NCBI GenBank assembly: GCA_963921825.1
Contig: OY997594.1
Span: forward strand, 34,764,956 to 34,828,955
Source: Erodium maritimum
Lineage: Eukaryota; Streptophyta; Magnoliopsida; Geraniales; Geraniaceae
DNA length: 64,000 bases
Direction: 5' to 3'
The notes beneath the pieces were generated by a model. It ran no database searches and was not told the origin of the DNA. It saw nothing but the letters and a program-made list of their open reading frames with translations. A program made the translations under genes and the position numbers. Position 1 is the first letter of the stretch, and every line of letters starts with the position of its first letter. Of this stretch, positions 1 through 15,000 are shown one piece after another.

Positions 1-3000
1 TCTTCAAGGAAAAGGATGAGGAGAGGGAAATGGTTCATCTTTTTTCTCAGATTTTGGCTATCATGGAGCCTCGAGATCTCATGGACATGTTCTCATTGTG
101 CATGCCTGAGCTTTTTGAGTGCATGATCAATAACACTCAACTTGTACACATATTTTCTACTCTTTTGCAAGCAGCTAAAGTGTATCGCCCATTTGCGGAT
201 GTACTAGTTAATTTCCTCGTAAGCAACAAACTTGATGCTTTGAAACATCCAGATTCACCTGCAGCAAAACTGGTCTTGCATCTTTTCCGGTTTATATTTG
301 GTGCTGTTCCAAAGGCTCCTGCAGATTTTGAACGCATTTTACAACCTCATGTTCCTATTATAATGGATGTGTGCATGAAAAATGCTTCTGAAGTGGAAAG
401 GCCGCTGGGTTATATGCAACTTCTGCGCACCATGTTCCGAGCTCTTGCAGGATGCAAATTCGAGCTGCTTCTACGGGACCTCATTCCAACCTTGCAGCCC
501 TGCCTAAATATGTTACTGGCCATGCTTGAAGGTCCAACGGGTGAAGACATGAGGGATCTTCTATTGGAACTTTGCTTGACATTGCCTGCACGTTTAAGTT
601 CGTTGTTGCCATATCTTCCCCGTTTAATGAAGCCTCTAGTGATGTGTCTGAAGGGGAATGATGACCTAGTTAGTTTGGGTTTAAGAACACTTGAATTTTG
701 GGTAGATAGTCTGAATCCGGATTTCTTGGAACCTAGTATGGCCAATGTTATGTCGGAGGTGATTCTTGCTTTGTGGTCTCACCTGAGGCCTGCACCTTAT
801 CCTTGGGGCGGGAAGTCTTTACAACTTCTTGGTAAGTTAGGTGGTCGTAATAGACGCTTTCTCAAAGAGCCCCTTGCACTTGAGTGTAAGGAGAACCCAG
901 AGCATGGGCTTCGCTTGATTCTCACATTTGAGCCCTCTACCACATTTTTGGTACCTCTGGATCGATGTATAAATCTTGCAGTATCAGCTGTAATGCACAA
1001 AACTCCAGGCATGGATGCATTCTACCGGAAACAGGCTCTCAAGTTCCTTCGTGTTTGCTTATCCTCTCAACTAAACTTACCAGGGAATGTTACCGATGAA
1101 GCATACACACCTAAGAAGTTGTCAAATCTGTTAGTTTCTACAGTGGATTCATCTTTTTGCAGGTCCGAGATTTCGGACATAAAGGTTGGTTCATTACTAG
1201 TGATTACATCTTTTTTGAAATTGCCACAAGGGTACTACAACAAGATGCATCCTTAGAGTTTCGAAGGCCCCTGTGATATCACTTTATTGTGTCATAAGTA
1301 TTATTTTCTAAGCATGTTGTATCATAAATATAAATAGTTCATGGACTCCTGTCTGTGATTCTGTTATTTCATTTGCCTTTGGCTATGGCTGGATATGAAG
1401 CTTCTGTCCTATATTACTTTAATTGTTGGACGTGTGGCAATTTTTAGGTTATTTCACTTCATGCATGATTAAGTTCTATTTGAATTTTCCTGTGCTGTGG
1501 ATTATACTTGTAATTATTTCAATAGAAGCATTGTGATATTAGGACCCCTGATTTAGAGTGTAAAACAGTCTTCCAATGACATTTTGGTTTTAGGTCTATT
1601 CTTTTGGGAGGATGGAATATTGCAATAGGATTGTTATTAATATCGTAATTCTGCACTTTTGTTTTATCCCTTTCCTAATTCATTATATACTTTGCCACCT
1701 CATCAATTTCTTGGTGCATACTGCAGGCAGACTTTGGTGTAAAGACGAAAACCCAACTTATGGCAGAGAAGTCTGTTTTCAAGATTTTGTTGATGACCAT
1801 TATTGCCGCCAGTGCTGAACCGGATCTTCATGACCCCAAGGATGATTTTATGGTTAATGTTTGCCGACATTTTGCTATGGCATTCCATATTGATCAATCC
1901 TCAAGTAATACATCAATTGGAACTGCTACACTTGGAGGTTCTATAGTTTCACCAAGTGTTAGTGTCAGTTCAAGGCCAAAGCACAACACTAGTTCTAATC
2001 TGAAAGAGTTGGACCTTCTAATATTTTTAGATGCGTTGGTAGATGTGCTAGCAGATGAAAACAGGCTCCATGCTAAAGCAGCTCTCAATGCTTTAAACGT
2101 GTTTGCTGAAACACTTCTGTTTCTTGCACGCTCTAAACACGCTGATGCCCTGACGTCAAGAGGAGGTCCAGGTACTCCTATGATTGTCTCTAGTCCATCA
2201 ATGAACCCTGTTTATTCACCACCGCCTAGTGTTCGAATCCCTGTTTTTGAGCAGCTTTTACCCCGCCTTTTACATTGCTGCTATGGAAGTACTTGGCAAG
2301 CACAGATGGGAGGTGTTATGGGACTTGGTGCTTTGGTTGGAAAGGTTACTGTTGAGACCTTGTGCCATTTCCAAGTAAGAATAGTCCGTGGTCTGATCTA
2401 TGTTCTTAAACGACTTCCCATATATGCTAACAAAGAGCAAGAAGAGACAAGTCAAGTACTTACACAAGTTCTTCGTGTGGTAAATAATGTTGATGAAGCT
2501 AATAGTGAACCCCGCAGGCAAAGCTTTCAAGGAGTCATCGAGTTTCTTGCATCAGAGTTGTTTAATCCTAATGCATCTATTATTGTGAGAAAGAATGTGC
2601 AGTCGTGTTTGTCACTTTTGGCTAGTAGGACTGGTAGTGAGGTATCTGAGCTTCTAGATCCTTTGTATCAACCAATGCTTCAGCCTCTAATTATGCGGCC
2701 GCTCCGATCAAAGACAGTTGATCAACAGGTAAATCACATAGCTAGTTATTTAGAAAAAGTTTCTCTTCCCTTTGCTAAATTAATAGATGGAATGTAGGTC
2801 GGTACGGTCACTGCTTTGAATTTTTGCCTGGCCTTGAGGCCTCCTCTTCTCAAGTTAACTCAAGAATTAGTTAATTTCCTGCAAGAGGCACTGCAAATTG
2901 CTGAAGCTGATGAAACTGTTTGGGTTGTGAAGTTTATGAACCCTAAAGTTGCCACATCACTAAATAAACTTCGAACAGCTTGCATTGAGCTACTCTGTAC

Positions 3001-6000
3001 GACAATGGCATGGGCAGATTTTAAAACTCCTAATCATACTGAGTTGCGTGCGAAGATCATTTCCATGTTTTTCAAGTCTTTGACTTGTAAGACACCAGAA
3101 ATTGTTGCTGTTGCAAAGGAAGGCCTGCGACAGGTTTGTTTTCCTTCTTATCTAGGTTTTGTTTTGATTATATGATTGTCCATCCAAGATTGCCAGTCAT
3201 CAGCTACAATTTTCTATTATCAGCTATTTTTTTAATTTATATTGAACTGTGTTTGACATATCATTATGTGGAGCTTATTCTTCTCTTAACGGAATACTAT
3301 ATAGGTAATCAGTCAACAAAGAATGCCCAAAGAACTTTTACAGAGCAGTCTCAGACCTATATTAGTCAATTTGGCTCATACAAAAAATCTCAGCATGCCG
3401 CTTCTGCAAGGCTTGGCTCGCCTGCTTGAACTTTTGTCAAATTGGTTTAATGTTACCTTGGGGGGAAAGTTGTTAGATCACCTAAAGAAGTGGTTGGAAC
3501 CAGAAAAACTAGCACAAAGTCAGAAGGCGTGGAAGGCTGGCGAAGAACCCAAAATTGCAGCAGGTAATGCAGTTTGTTTTTCCTTGCATGCATTTGGAGT
3601 TGCTCATACATGTACTACACACACCAAAGTGGTATAAAAGACAAAAGTTGACATCAACTCAAAATTTTCCGTTTTTTTGGCAGCCATTATCGAGCTTTTC
3701 CACCTTCTTCCCCAGGCTGCATCCAAGTTCCTTGATGAGTTAGTAACATTAACTATTGATATGGAAGGGGCTCTTTGCCCTGGGCAAGTGTATAGTGAGA
3801 TTAACAGTCCATATCGTCTCCCACTCACAAAGTTCTTAAATCGATATGCAACACATGCTGTTGATTATTTTCTTACACGATTAAATGAACCTCGATATTT
3901 CAGGCGGTAAGGTCAAGATGCTTGGTGAAGTTGTTATTTCAGGATTATTGTCCTACAAGTTAGATATGTGGCAATTACTTTTCTGAGCTTATTCTGATTG
4001 AATGCAGGTTTATGTATATAATAAGATCAGATGCTGGGCAGCCTTTAAGAGACGAGCTTGCAAAATCACCACAGAAGATACTTACTCGTGCCTTTCCTGA
4101 ATTTTTGCCTACTTCTGATGCTTCTGTAACGTCAACTCCTCCTGCAGCTTCAGTGGGGGACGAAGGCCTTGTTCCTCCTCCCGAGAGTTCTAACCCACCT
4201 CCAGCAACCCCTCCTTCATCTTCAGATGCTTATTTCCAAGGACTTTCTCTTGTTAAAACTTTGGTCAAGCTAATCCCTGGATGGTTGCAGAGTAATCGTG
4301 TTGTGTTTGACACTTTGGTACTTGTTTGGAAGTCACCTGCAAGAATCTCCCGACTGTGCAATGAACAAGAACTAGACTTGGTGCAAGTAAGTTGTTTTCA
4401 AGTAACTCCTAAATTTTCTGTAAATACAAGAAAAATAAAATAAAATGTGTCTATTGCTTCTCATTCACTTAGCCAAAACGTATGTCCATTAAAATAGCAT
4501 GAAACGAGAAGGCTAGTTTGTATTTTTTTTTATAGTTTGGGCTACAATAGGGATTGGGCGTCCATGCAAAGGAAACTTCATTAGGTTGCTTTGGTTTTCG
4601 ACTTTATACAAAGGCAGTGTTGGAAAAATGCGGCCATGCGCCCGCCTAGGCGCCGATTTTTACAACACCGGCCCGATTTTATGTAATTGGGCGATCCAAA
4701 TAAGCATAGCCATCTAGGCGGGTCAAGTCGGATTAAGGGGGGCCGGGTGTTTCAAGGTGGGTTGGTTAGTATCATTTTTTTTAAAAGTGCAGAAATTTAA
4801 CATAGACATAAGCTTAAAACCAAACAGATGTGCTCCCTTCGGTTCCTCCCCAACTCCTCCGCAACTGCCGACGGATCGTTGTCGAGCAGTATTGCGGCAA
4901 CCTCCTCCTCCGCCACCTGTTCATATTCTCTCCTCTTCCATGTTTCACTGAAGTTTCTCTCTTTTAGGTTTACATTTTAGACTTTTAATGGCGGGACCTA
5001 CCCCACCCAACCCTTTTCATTGCTTGCATGTCCCATTCATAATCCCTAGCTAATTTTATGAAGTAGAAATGGCTGGGGGTGCTTCCTATAATGATTTTTT
5101 TCTTTTAATTTGCTGTAGATTGCTTTTGGGTATGTTTAAAAGTACGTATAGGAACATTGATGGTTTTTTTGTTGTAACTTTCTTCTCTGTGTTCGTACAA
5201 CCTTGTATAACGGTTCCTTTTTTTTACCCCTATGAGTAATGTGAGAATTTAATATTTTAATATTTCCTCATGTATAAGCCTTGGTTTGGATTTTTTATTG
5301 TGTGCTCGACATGGTCTCAATTTTCAAAACTTCCACTCTTATACATGCATTTTTTTCCTACGTGCAAGGACATGTGATAAATGATGAGCAAATACAAACA
5401 GGCCACCGTAGATAATTTACTTCTGCAAATGGACTTGAGATCACAAAGGGAGGAAACATAAATGGGTCGTTGGCCCAAATTAACATGCCCTGTGACCATG
5501 TAGAATTTCAAATACTGGACTACATTTGAGGGATTGAAAGATCAGTCTTGTTAGTGTTGGGCTCGACTTTTACCTTTTTTTAATTCATTTTGATAGCGAA
5601 AAGATGATATTAGGTAAAAATAGTTTGACTGAAAAATGTGAGTCTATCAATCATTTTTCGGATAATTGTCCAAAACTACCCTAAAGTTTCGTCCACAAAC
5701 GAGTTGATGCACAAAGTTTTGTCCACGCTGTGTGGCTACCCTGAAGTTTTGTCCACGCTTCTATTCAATCCGGGAAGCACTGCCCAAAGGCCCCAAACCA
5801 TCATTATGAACATCCCTATTACATCAAAACTAAAAAATTCGTGGACAAAACTTCAGGGTAGCCACACAAGCGTGGACGAAACTTTGTGCATCAACTCGTT
5901 TGTGGACGAAACTTTAGGGTAGTTTTGGACAATTATCCCATCATTTTTTATGAAATGTCTCATGCATTGTAACCATAACACTTTTGAGTACCTCTATCAG

Positions 6001-9000
6001 TTTCTTTTATGAGTTTGCCATTAGGTCAAAACCTATCACATATTTAGCCCCAGTTTATTGATCCAGAACAATATGAGTACTAATAATTTTGTTGTGGAGC
6101 CCAACCTGACATGTAATTTGATTTTAAATTCTACATATATTTTAGAGTTATGATTTTTTATTTCGTGCTGTAGCTTTATACCTTAGTATCTATTTTCAAA
6201 TGTTCACTAGCATTATTTTATGGAATCATTTTAATCTAAAGTTCTGGTTGGTTTCTTTTATGTCTTATTATCTGAACAGTGTTTGAGATAAAAGTCTGCC
6301 GTGGTTTGCCTGTATCTATACTTCAAAAAATAATCCGTGTATTATATATTAGCTTTTAGTCTGTTGGTATATTATATTGTCTTTTGACGACAAAAACTGA
6401 ATCACAGGTGAAAGAAAGCAAATGGCTTGTTAAGTGCTTTTTAAACTATTTACGGCATGAGAAAAGTGAAGTGAAAGTTCTTTTTGACATTCTCTCCATC
6501 TTCCTGTATCACACTCGCATTGATTATACCTTCTTGAAGGAATTTTACATCATTGAGGTACTGCTTTGATACACCACATTCTGGCAGTTTTGAATATTCT
6601 TTTATTTGTCAATTTACTCGTTATATGTGCCACTAATTACTGTGCTTCATTTCAGGTTGCAGAAGGGTACCCACCAAGTATGAAAATGACGCTTCTTTTA
6701 CACTTTTTGAATCTCTTCCAGTTGAAACAACTTGGCCATGACCATTTGGTGGTGGTTATGCAAATTCTCATTCTTCCGATGCTGGCTCATGCGTTTCAAA
6801 ATGGACAAAGCTGGGACGTGGTTGATCCTGCTATAATTAAAACAATTGTTGATAAACTTCTTGATCCTCCCGAAGAGGTGATGTCCTGCTTTTTGTTCTC
6901 CACCTTGTTGGCCTGCGAAGTGTTTCGACTGTAGTAGTAAATTTGTCTGAACTTTGACAGGTTTCTGCTGAATATGATGAACCATTGAGGATAGAACTTT
7001 TGCAGCTTGCAACTTTACTTCTCAAGTATCTTCAGAGTGACCTTGTTCATCATAGAAAAGAACTTATCAAGTTTGGATGGAATCATTTGAAACGCGAGGA
7101 CAGTGCAAGTAAACAGTGGGCCTTTGTAAATGTTTGTCACTTCTTGGAGGCCTATCAGGCCCCAGAGAAAATCATACTCCAGGTATGTCTATTTGTTTGG
7201 TATTACAAGTAAATAGTGTGGGACATGTGTCTAGGGTAGTAAAGTCCAAGAACTTTTCAATGTGATTATTCATGAACGATTGGAATTGGTGGACTCAAAT
7301 CTTATTTTGTGGTTAAACTTTTGGCTAGTGCTTTGCTAGTACTATCCAGTTAGATTCTAAATGAATTAGGTCTGGTAACAGTTGTTGGATTACTTGCTAT
7401 TTTTGTGTGCGTTTACCATCTGGTATACCTACCTTTGCTTCTTCCTATGGGATCAACAGTAATTGAGTGTTACAGAGCAATGTCTAAATCATGGTTTGAT
7501 ATGAATAAAGACATTTGTGATTCTACCATTTTGTTTCTGTGCAATAATAAAACCTCTTCTGATGTTTATTATGAGGATGCAGGTTTTTGTTGCGCTACTT
7601 AGAACTTGCCAGCCAGAAAACAAGATGTTGGTCAAGCAGGCGCTGGATATACTGATGCCTGCACTACCACGAAGGTTGCCTCTAGGGGATTGTCGAATGC
7701 CAATTTGGATACGGTATACCAAAAAAATTCTGGTCGAGGAAGGTCATTCAATTCCTAATTTGATCCACATTTTCCAGCTCATTGTTCGCCATTCAGATCT
7801 CTTCTACAGCTGCCGAGCACAGTTTGTGCCTCAGATGGTGAATTCTCTCAGTCGCCTAGGTTTGCCATATAATACGACTATAGAAAACAGGCGTCTAGCT
7901 ATTGAACTTGCTGGGTTAGTGGTTGGTTGGGAAAGGCAAAGGCAAAATGAAATGAAAGTAGTGACTGATGGTGATGCCCCTAGCCAGACCGGTGATGGGT
8001 TTAACCCTGGCCCTTCTGCTTCTGATTCTAAGCGATCTACTGATGGATCTATGCTTCTTGAAGATCCAAGTAAACGAGTGAAGGTTGAACCTGGCCTTCA
8101 ATCCCTCTGTATCATGTCCCCTGGTGGTGCCTCATCTATCCCTAATATAGAAACCCCTGGATCTGCTGGACAACCTGACGAAGAATTCAAGCCCAATGCT
8201 GCTATGGAAGAAATGATTATCAACTTTCTCATTAGAGTAAGGCTCGGTTTAAGTTCCACTATCATTTATTCGTACATTTGTCCTTAACTCAATCCGAATC
8301 TTTGTTTATGTGCCGAGTTATCGATTTGCTTGTTTATTTTTGAAACAGGTTGCCTTGGTAATAGAGCCTAAGGATAAAGAAGCTAGTACTATGTACAAAC
8401 AAGCTTTGGAGTTGTTATCACATGCTCTGGAGGTGTGGCCAAATGCTAATGTCAAGTTTAATTATCTAGAAAAGCTGTTGAGCAATATTCAACCATCCCA
8501 ATCAAAGGATCCATCCACTGCTCTTGCACAGGGCTTGGATGTGATGAACAAAGTTTTGGAGAAGCAGCCACATTTGTTCATTCGAAATAACATTAGCCAG
8601 ATTTCTCAAGTATGCCTGTTTCTATAGTGTAGTTTTATTTATTTATTGTATTATATTTATGTTCAATGAGTTGCTAATCAGTGTTAATTATATTAATTTC
8701 TTCTGTAGATTCTTGAGCCTTGTTTCAAATATAAAATGTTGGATACGGGAAAATCATTGTGCTCACTTTTGAAGATGGTATTTATCGCTTTTCCCATCGA
8801 AGGAGCAGAGACACCACAAGATGTGAAGTTGCTGTATCAGAAGGTTGATGAGTTGATACAGAAGCACATCAATACCGTCACAGCTCCTCAGACTTCTGGT
8901 GAAGATAGTGCTGCAAATGCAATTAGTTTTGTGCTTCTTGTCATCAAAACTTTGACAGAGGTTCATAAGAACTTTATTGATCCATTTATTTTGGTTCGTA

Positions 9001-12000
9001 TCCTTCAACGCCTGGCACGGGATATGGGAGCATCAGCTGGTTCTCACGTGAGACAAGTATGCCTCTATATATTTCTATTCTTATATCTTCTCTCTCTCTC
9101 TCTGAACTGTATTAAATGGTGTCAATTATTAAGATGTTTATTTTTCAATTAAAAGGGAAATATTCTGCCAATATATTATTTTACCCCTCAATAGTGTAGT
9201 GCTCATACGCAGTACTGATTGTTTTACGAGAACATTGCTATAATGTTCGTCTATAGTTCTGTAATTTATTTGTACTTATTAATACTGTTTCATTTGACTT
9301 TTGATGTTATAGTTATTCCTGTTATATGAATTTTAATACCTATTTCAGTAACATGCCAAAGTTGGTGCTTTATAATTATTGCACACTGTTGTCTTTGTAC
9401 TTGTGAACTTAGTGTTCAAAGTTAAGTGCACGATGGTACATCCTTTTTCTTCACTGTTGGAATTAAAATACTGCTTTTTAGCGCGTGGAGTGGGATGAAT
9501 GTTTAACACCCTTTGCCCGCATGAAGTATTTCATCCACTTTTTGCCCATATAATGAATTGCTACAGGGTATTCAGGTGATAATTTTGGTTACACCATTTC
9601 TACAGTGGAGTAAGACCCCATTTTACGTTAATACCATGCTACTTAATATAGGTGCACTAGTTGGGTCTATTCTTCTTTTAAATGAAATAGGCTGCAAAGT
9701 GTCATCCATCTATTCATGCCTTTAATATGTACTTTAATCCATAATATTTAGGGTGTGGAGTTGGCCTCATGTTTATATTTCGGTCAAGGTATTCATCCTT
9801 GTTAACAATTGGACATGCAATTTAGATTGGAACTTCAGCTAAAGGCCTATTCCCTATTTCCCCCCGCTTGTCTTTTTGATTTTTAGACTATGTCATGTAG
9901 TTGTCTATGTTTTTCTTTGCCTATAGTTATTTATATGGTTCCTACATGTGATATTTATTCAAATTACATTAAGCAAACATATCCTTCCAGGGTCAGAGAA
10001 TTGATTCGGATTCTGCAGTCACTTCTCGTCACGGTGCTGATGCTGGAGCAGTTATCTCTAATTTAAAATCTGTCTTGAAACTTATCAGTGAAAAGGTCAT
10101 GCTTGTAGCTGAGTGCAAGCGATCCGTCACTCAAATTTTGAATGGTTTGCTCTCGGAGAAGGGTACTGATGCTAGTGTTCTCCTTTGCATTCTTGATGTC
10201 ATTAAAGGGTGGATAGAAGACGATGTCGGGAAGCCTGGCACACCTGCCATGTCGAGTGCTTTTCTCACACCCAAGGAAATAGTCTCTTTTCTTCAGAAGC
10301 TTTCACAAGTTGATAAGCAGAACTTTCCCCCGAGTTCTCTGGAAGAGTGGGATAAGAAGTATCTTCAGCTTCTTTATGGAATCTGTGCTGATTCAAACAA
10401 GTAAGTACCATATCTATGAAGCTCTCTTGGATTTTGCTTTCATCAGAATAGGCATATTATTGATTGATTGACTTGCAGATATCCCCTGGCTCTACGTCAA
10501 GAGGTGTTTCTCAAGGTGGAGAGGCAATTTATGCTTGGTGTTCGAGCTAGTGATCCCGAAATTAGGAAGAATTTCTTTTCACTTTATCACGAATCTCTTG
10601 GCAAAACATTGTTCACTCGGCTGCAGTACATAATACAGATTCAGGACTGGGAAGCTTTGAGTGATGTATTCTGGCTCAAGCAAGGCATTGATCTTCTTCT
10701 CGCAACCTTGGTGGAAAATAAACCGATTACACTTGCTTCAAATTCAGCTAGAGTGCCCCCTCTTGTGTTTTCAGGTTCCATTTCAGATAGTTCTGGGATG
10801 CAGCATCAACTTACGGACATTCCTGATGGACCTGAAGATGCCCCCCTTTCATTTGATAGCCTTGTTTTGAAACATGCCCAGTTTCTGAATGAGACTAGCA
10901 AACTTCAGGTATATCTTTTTGAAAGAATGATTTATAATTTTGATGCAGAATTATATTTGTAATATGCTATGAAATTTGTATATTAGATTTGACCTTATTG
11001 ACCTTTTGCTTCTTTTCTAGGTGGCTGATCTTGTTATTCCATTGAGAGAATTGGCACATACTGATCCAAATGTTGCTTATCATTTGTGGGTGCTAGTATT
11101 TCCTATTGTCTGGGTGACCTTGCATAAAGAAGAACAAGTAGCTCTGGCTAAACCAATGATTACTCTCTTGTCAAAAGATTACCATAAGAAACAGCAAGGG
11201 AGCAGACCAAATGTTGTGCAAGCACTTCTTGAAGGACTTCAGTTAAGCCACCCTCAACCTCGGATGCCAAGTGAGCTAATTAAGTATATCGGAAAAACTT
11301 ACAATGCCTGGCATATCTCATTGGCTTTGCTCGAAAGTCATGTCATGTTGTTCATGAATGAAACAAAGTGTGCTGAGTCCTTGGCTGAGCTTTATCGTTT
11401 ACTCAATGAAGAAGATATGAGGTGTGGTTTATGGAAGAAAAGGTCCACTACTGCAGAAACAAGGGCTGGGCTTTCTCTAGTTCAGCATGGTTATTGGCAA
11501 CGTGCACAAAGCCTTTTCTACCAAGCTATGGTTAAAGCAACACAAGGCACATATAGCAATGTTGTACCGAAAGCTGAAATGTGCCTCTGGGAAGAACAGT
11601 GGATTCATTGTGCTACTCAACTTAGTCAGTGGGATGCATTGGTTGACTTCGGAAAGAGTATAGATAATTATGAGATACTACTTGACACACTTTGGAAATT
11701 GCCAGATTGGGCATATATGAAGGATCATGTGATTCCCAAGGCTCAAGTGGAAGAGACTCCGAAGCTTCGTTTGGTTCAAGCCTTCTTTGCCTTGCATGAT
11801 AAAAATACAAATGGTGTAGGTGATGCTGAAAACATTGTGGGAAAAGGTGTGGATCTTGCTTTAGAGCAGTGGTGGCAATTACCTGAGATGTCTGTCCATG
11901 CTAGAATCCCTCTATTACAGCAATTCCAACAGCTAGTTGAAGTTCAAGAATCTGCCAGAATTCTTCTGGATATTTCCAATGGGAACAAACTTTCTGGAAA

Positions 12001-15000
12001 TTCAGTCGGTGTACATGGAAATCTATTTGCGGATCTTAAGGATATACTCGAAACATGGAGACTTAGAACTCCAAATGAGTGGGACAATATGTCTGTTTGG
12101 TGTGATTTGCTTCAATGGAGGAATGAAATGTATAATGCTGTTATAGATGCATTTAAGGATTTTGGTACCACAAATCCACAACTTCACCATCTTGGTTATC
12201 GTGACAAAGCATGGAATGTCAATAAGCTTGCTCACATTTCTCGTAAGCAGGGACTTTATGACGTTTGCGTTTCCATACTTGAAAAGATGTATGGCCATTC
12301 CACCATGGAAGTACAGGTATGACAAATAACTATCATGTTTTGGCTGATACTTTGATCTTTAAGGTAGCAAAGGTCTGTCTCTTTACAATATTGTAGGGAT
12401 TTTCTTCTTGTGCTTACATCCCTCTCTGCCTACTTAAGTGAATTCTTTAATTCTTTCATACAAAGTCTGGATATCTCATGAGCTTTCATGTTATATGTTT
12501 TCAGGAGGCCTTTGTGAAAATAAGAGAACAGGCAAAGGCTTATCTGGAAATGAAGGGAGAGCTAACAAGCGGCATTAATTTGATCAACAGCACTAATCTG
12601 GAATATTTTCCAGTGAAACACAAGGCAGAAATTTATCGCCTCAAGGGGGATTTCTTGTTGAAGCTAAATGACTCTGAGGGTGCAAACCTTGCTTATTCCA
12701 ATGCTATCAGCCTCTTCAAGAATTTGCCTAAAGGATGGATAAGCTGGGGCAATTATTGTGACATGGTGATAACTATTATCAGTTTTTTATTCTATCTATC
12801 ATTAATAACTTGACTTTATGCTAATTGTCTGTGTTTTTGACAGGCTTACAAGGATTCACACGATGAAATTTGGTTAGAATATGCAGTCAGCTGTTTTCTT
12901 CAAGGTATCAAATATGGCATTTCTAACTCCAGAAGTCACCTTGCTCGCGTCCTATATCTTCTGAGCTTTGATACTTCTAATGAGCCTGTGGGTAGGGCAT
13001 TTGACAAGTACATGGATCAAATACCCCATTGGGTTTGGCTTGCTTGGATTCCTCAGCTATTACTATCCTTGCAGCGAACTGAAGCACCTCATTGCAAACT
13101 TGTATTGTTAAAAATTGCCACTGTGTATCCGCAGGTAAACTTGATGTAAATTTATTAGTTCTGAATATATCCTGCCTTTTATTAATTTATTCTTCTTGCT
13201 GCGTAGATTTTAGTAGATGTCATAATATGGAATTGTTGCTTTCATTAATAACCTTGTTACTTTGTCTTCAAAAATGCCAGGCTCTATATTACTGGTTGAG
13301 GACATATTTGCTCGAGCGCCGTGATGTTGCAAACAAATCTGAACTTAATAATAGAATTGCAATGGCTCAGCAAAGGATGCAGCAGAATGTTTCTGGTGGT
13401 GGTGGTCTTGGCTTGGCTGACGGAAATGCAAGAGCTCAAAGTCATGGTGGTGCCTTAGGCACAGACAATCAAGTCCATCAAGGCACTCAATCTAGTGCTG
13501 GGTTGGGATCACATGACGGTGGGACCTCTCATGGGCAAGAATCTGAAAGGTCCAATACTGTCGAAGGTACTGTTCATACAGGGAATGACCAACCTCTCCA
13601 ACAAAGTACTTCAAATACGAATGAAGGTGGTCAAAATACATTGAGGCGGAGTGGTGCTTTGAGTCTTGCAGCTTCTGCTGCCAGTGCTTTTGATGCCGCA
13701 AAGGATATCATGGAGGCTCTTAGAAGCAAGCATACTAATTTGGCTAGTGAACTTGAGGTGATGATAATAACTCAGCCATTCTTATTTTGTCAAGGGGAAA
13801 TCTCAATAATGCACCCCCCTTTCGACCTTTACTAAGACAAACTAACAATAAAGGTCATTTGATTGCAAAAACAGACACTTCTTGTTTGTTCACACAAAAC
13901 ATCGGCTTTCATTGAATCCTACTGACACTTTCAGTTTTTGCAAGAACTAATCTTCAGCCTTTTGCGAAGTTTTTCTCTAAAACACCCCCCTAAAAACAAA
14001 GGTGAGGGTTAGTGTTTGCAAAAAAAACTTATGTGTTAGTCCGATTGAATGGAAAACGTTGTTTTGGCTAAATAAATGAAAGGTGACTGTTTTTGCAAAC
14101 AAAGACCTATACAGTTAGTTTGTGTTAATAAAGGTGGAAAGGGGATGTGTTATGGGGGTTACCCTTTTATTAATGACTCTAGTTGTGTCTTGTTAATTTG
14201 TGAACACTGATAACCATTAGTGCTTTTGTTTGTTTATTTATTAATGTTCACACTGCCTCCATTCCAGACCTTTGCTAGGTTGAATGGAAGAAAAGGGACA
14301 AAATATATTACTCCCTCATTACAGATTAAGTGTTCTGCTTCCTGACCTTGGATGTTCCAAACTAAGTGTACACTTCCTTTTAAGGAACTATGTCATGGAT
14401 TGCCAATTTCAGTTACTTATTACCTCATGACCTGGATTGTCGTCGCCGCCTGCCCTAGATCTGCAACTAAGTCATCACCGTTGCCTCAAGGAAGATGGCC
14501 AGACCATTTTTATTTTATTTTAGTTTTGTAAATAAACATTTTAAAATAATAATTCATATTTTGTAATTTGAATTTTTCAAAACTAATATTCAGTTTTATT
14601 TCAATTCTTCATAAATATTTTTAAAAAATTAATTCAGTTTTTAGCAAATATTTTCTATCAAAATTTTAATTTTTTTAAATCTATTTTTTCGTTTTCTAAT
14701 CTGATTTTTAAAAATCATTATTCAAAGATATGAAGGTATAGTTTTGAAAATTTAAACGTGATATTAGAGTACTGTGCACAAGAGATAAGGCAGCGTATCA
14801 CACATTTTTTTCTTTCAAAAGGGTAATTTTCTGCACGTGACCAATTCAAAAGGGAACAATTTGGTAACTCCCCTAAATATCAAATAGGACACTTCGGAGT
14901 GAAGGGAGTTGTTAGGAATTTTGTTTTAAAGAACTTATTACTTTCCACTAATAGTTTTTCTCTTTGTTTTTCTAATAGACTTAAAGTTTTCACTATATTT

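Noticed and set aside
5638-5922. 94-codon open frame in TRA1 intron 6
   Set aside because: Lies entirely in the foldback MITE; the open frame follows from its palindromic structure.
13092-13280. N-terminal part of a 247-codon open frame
   Set aside because: The first part is TRA1 intron 17 read through; only 13281-13757 is exon.
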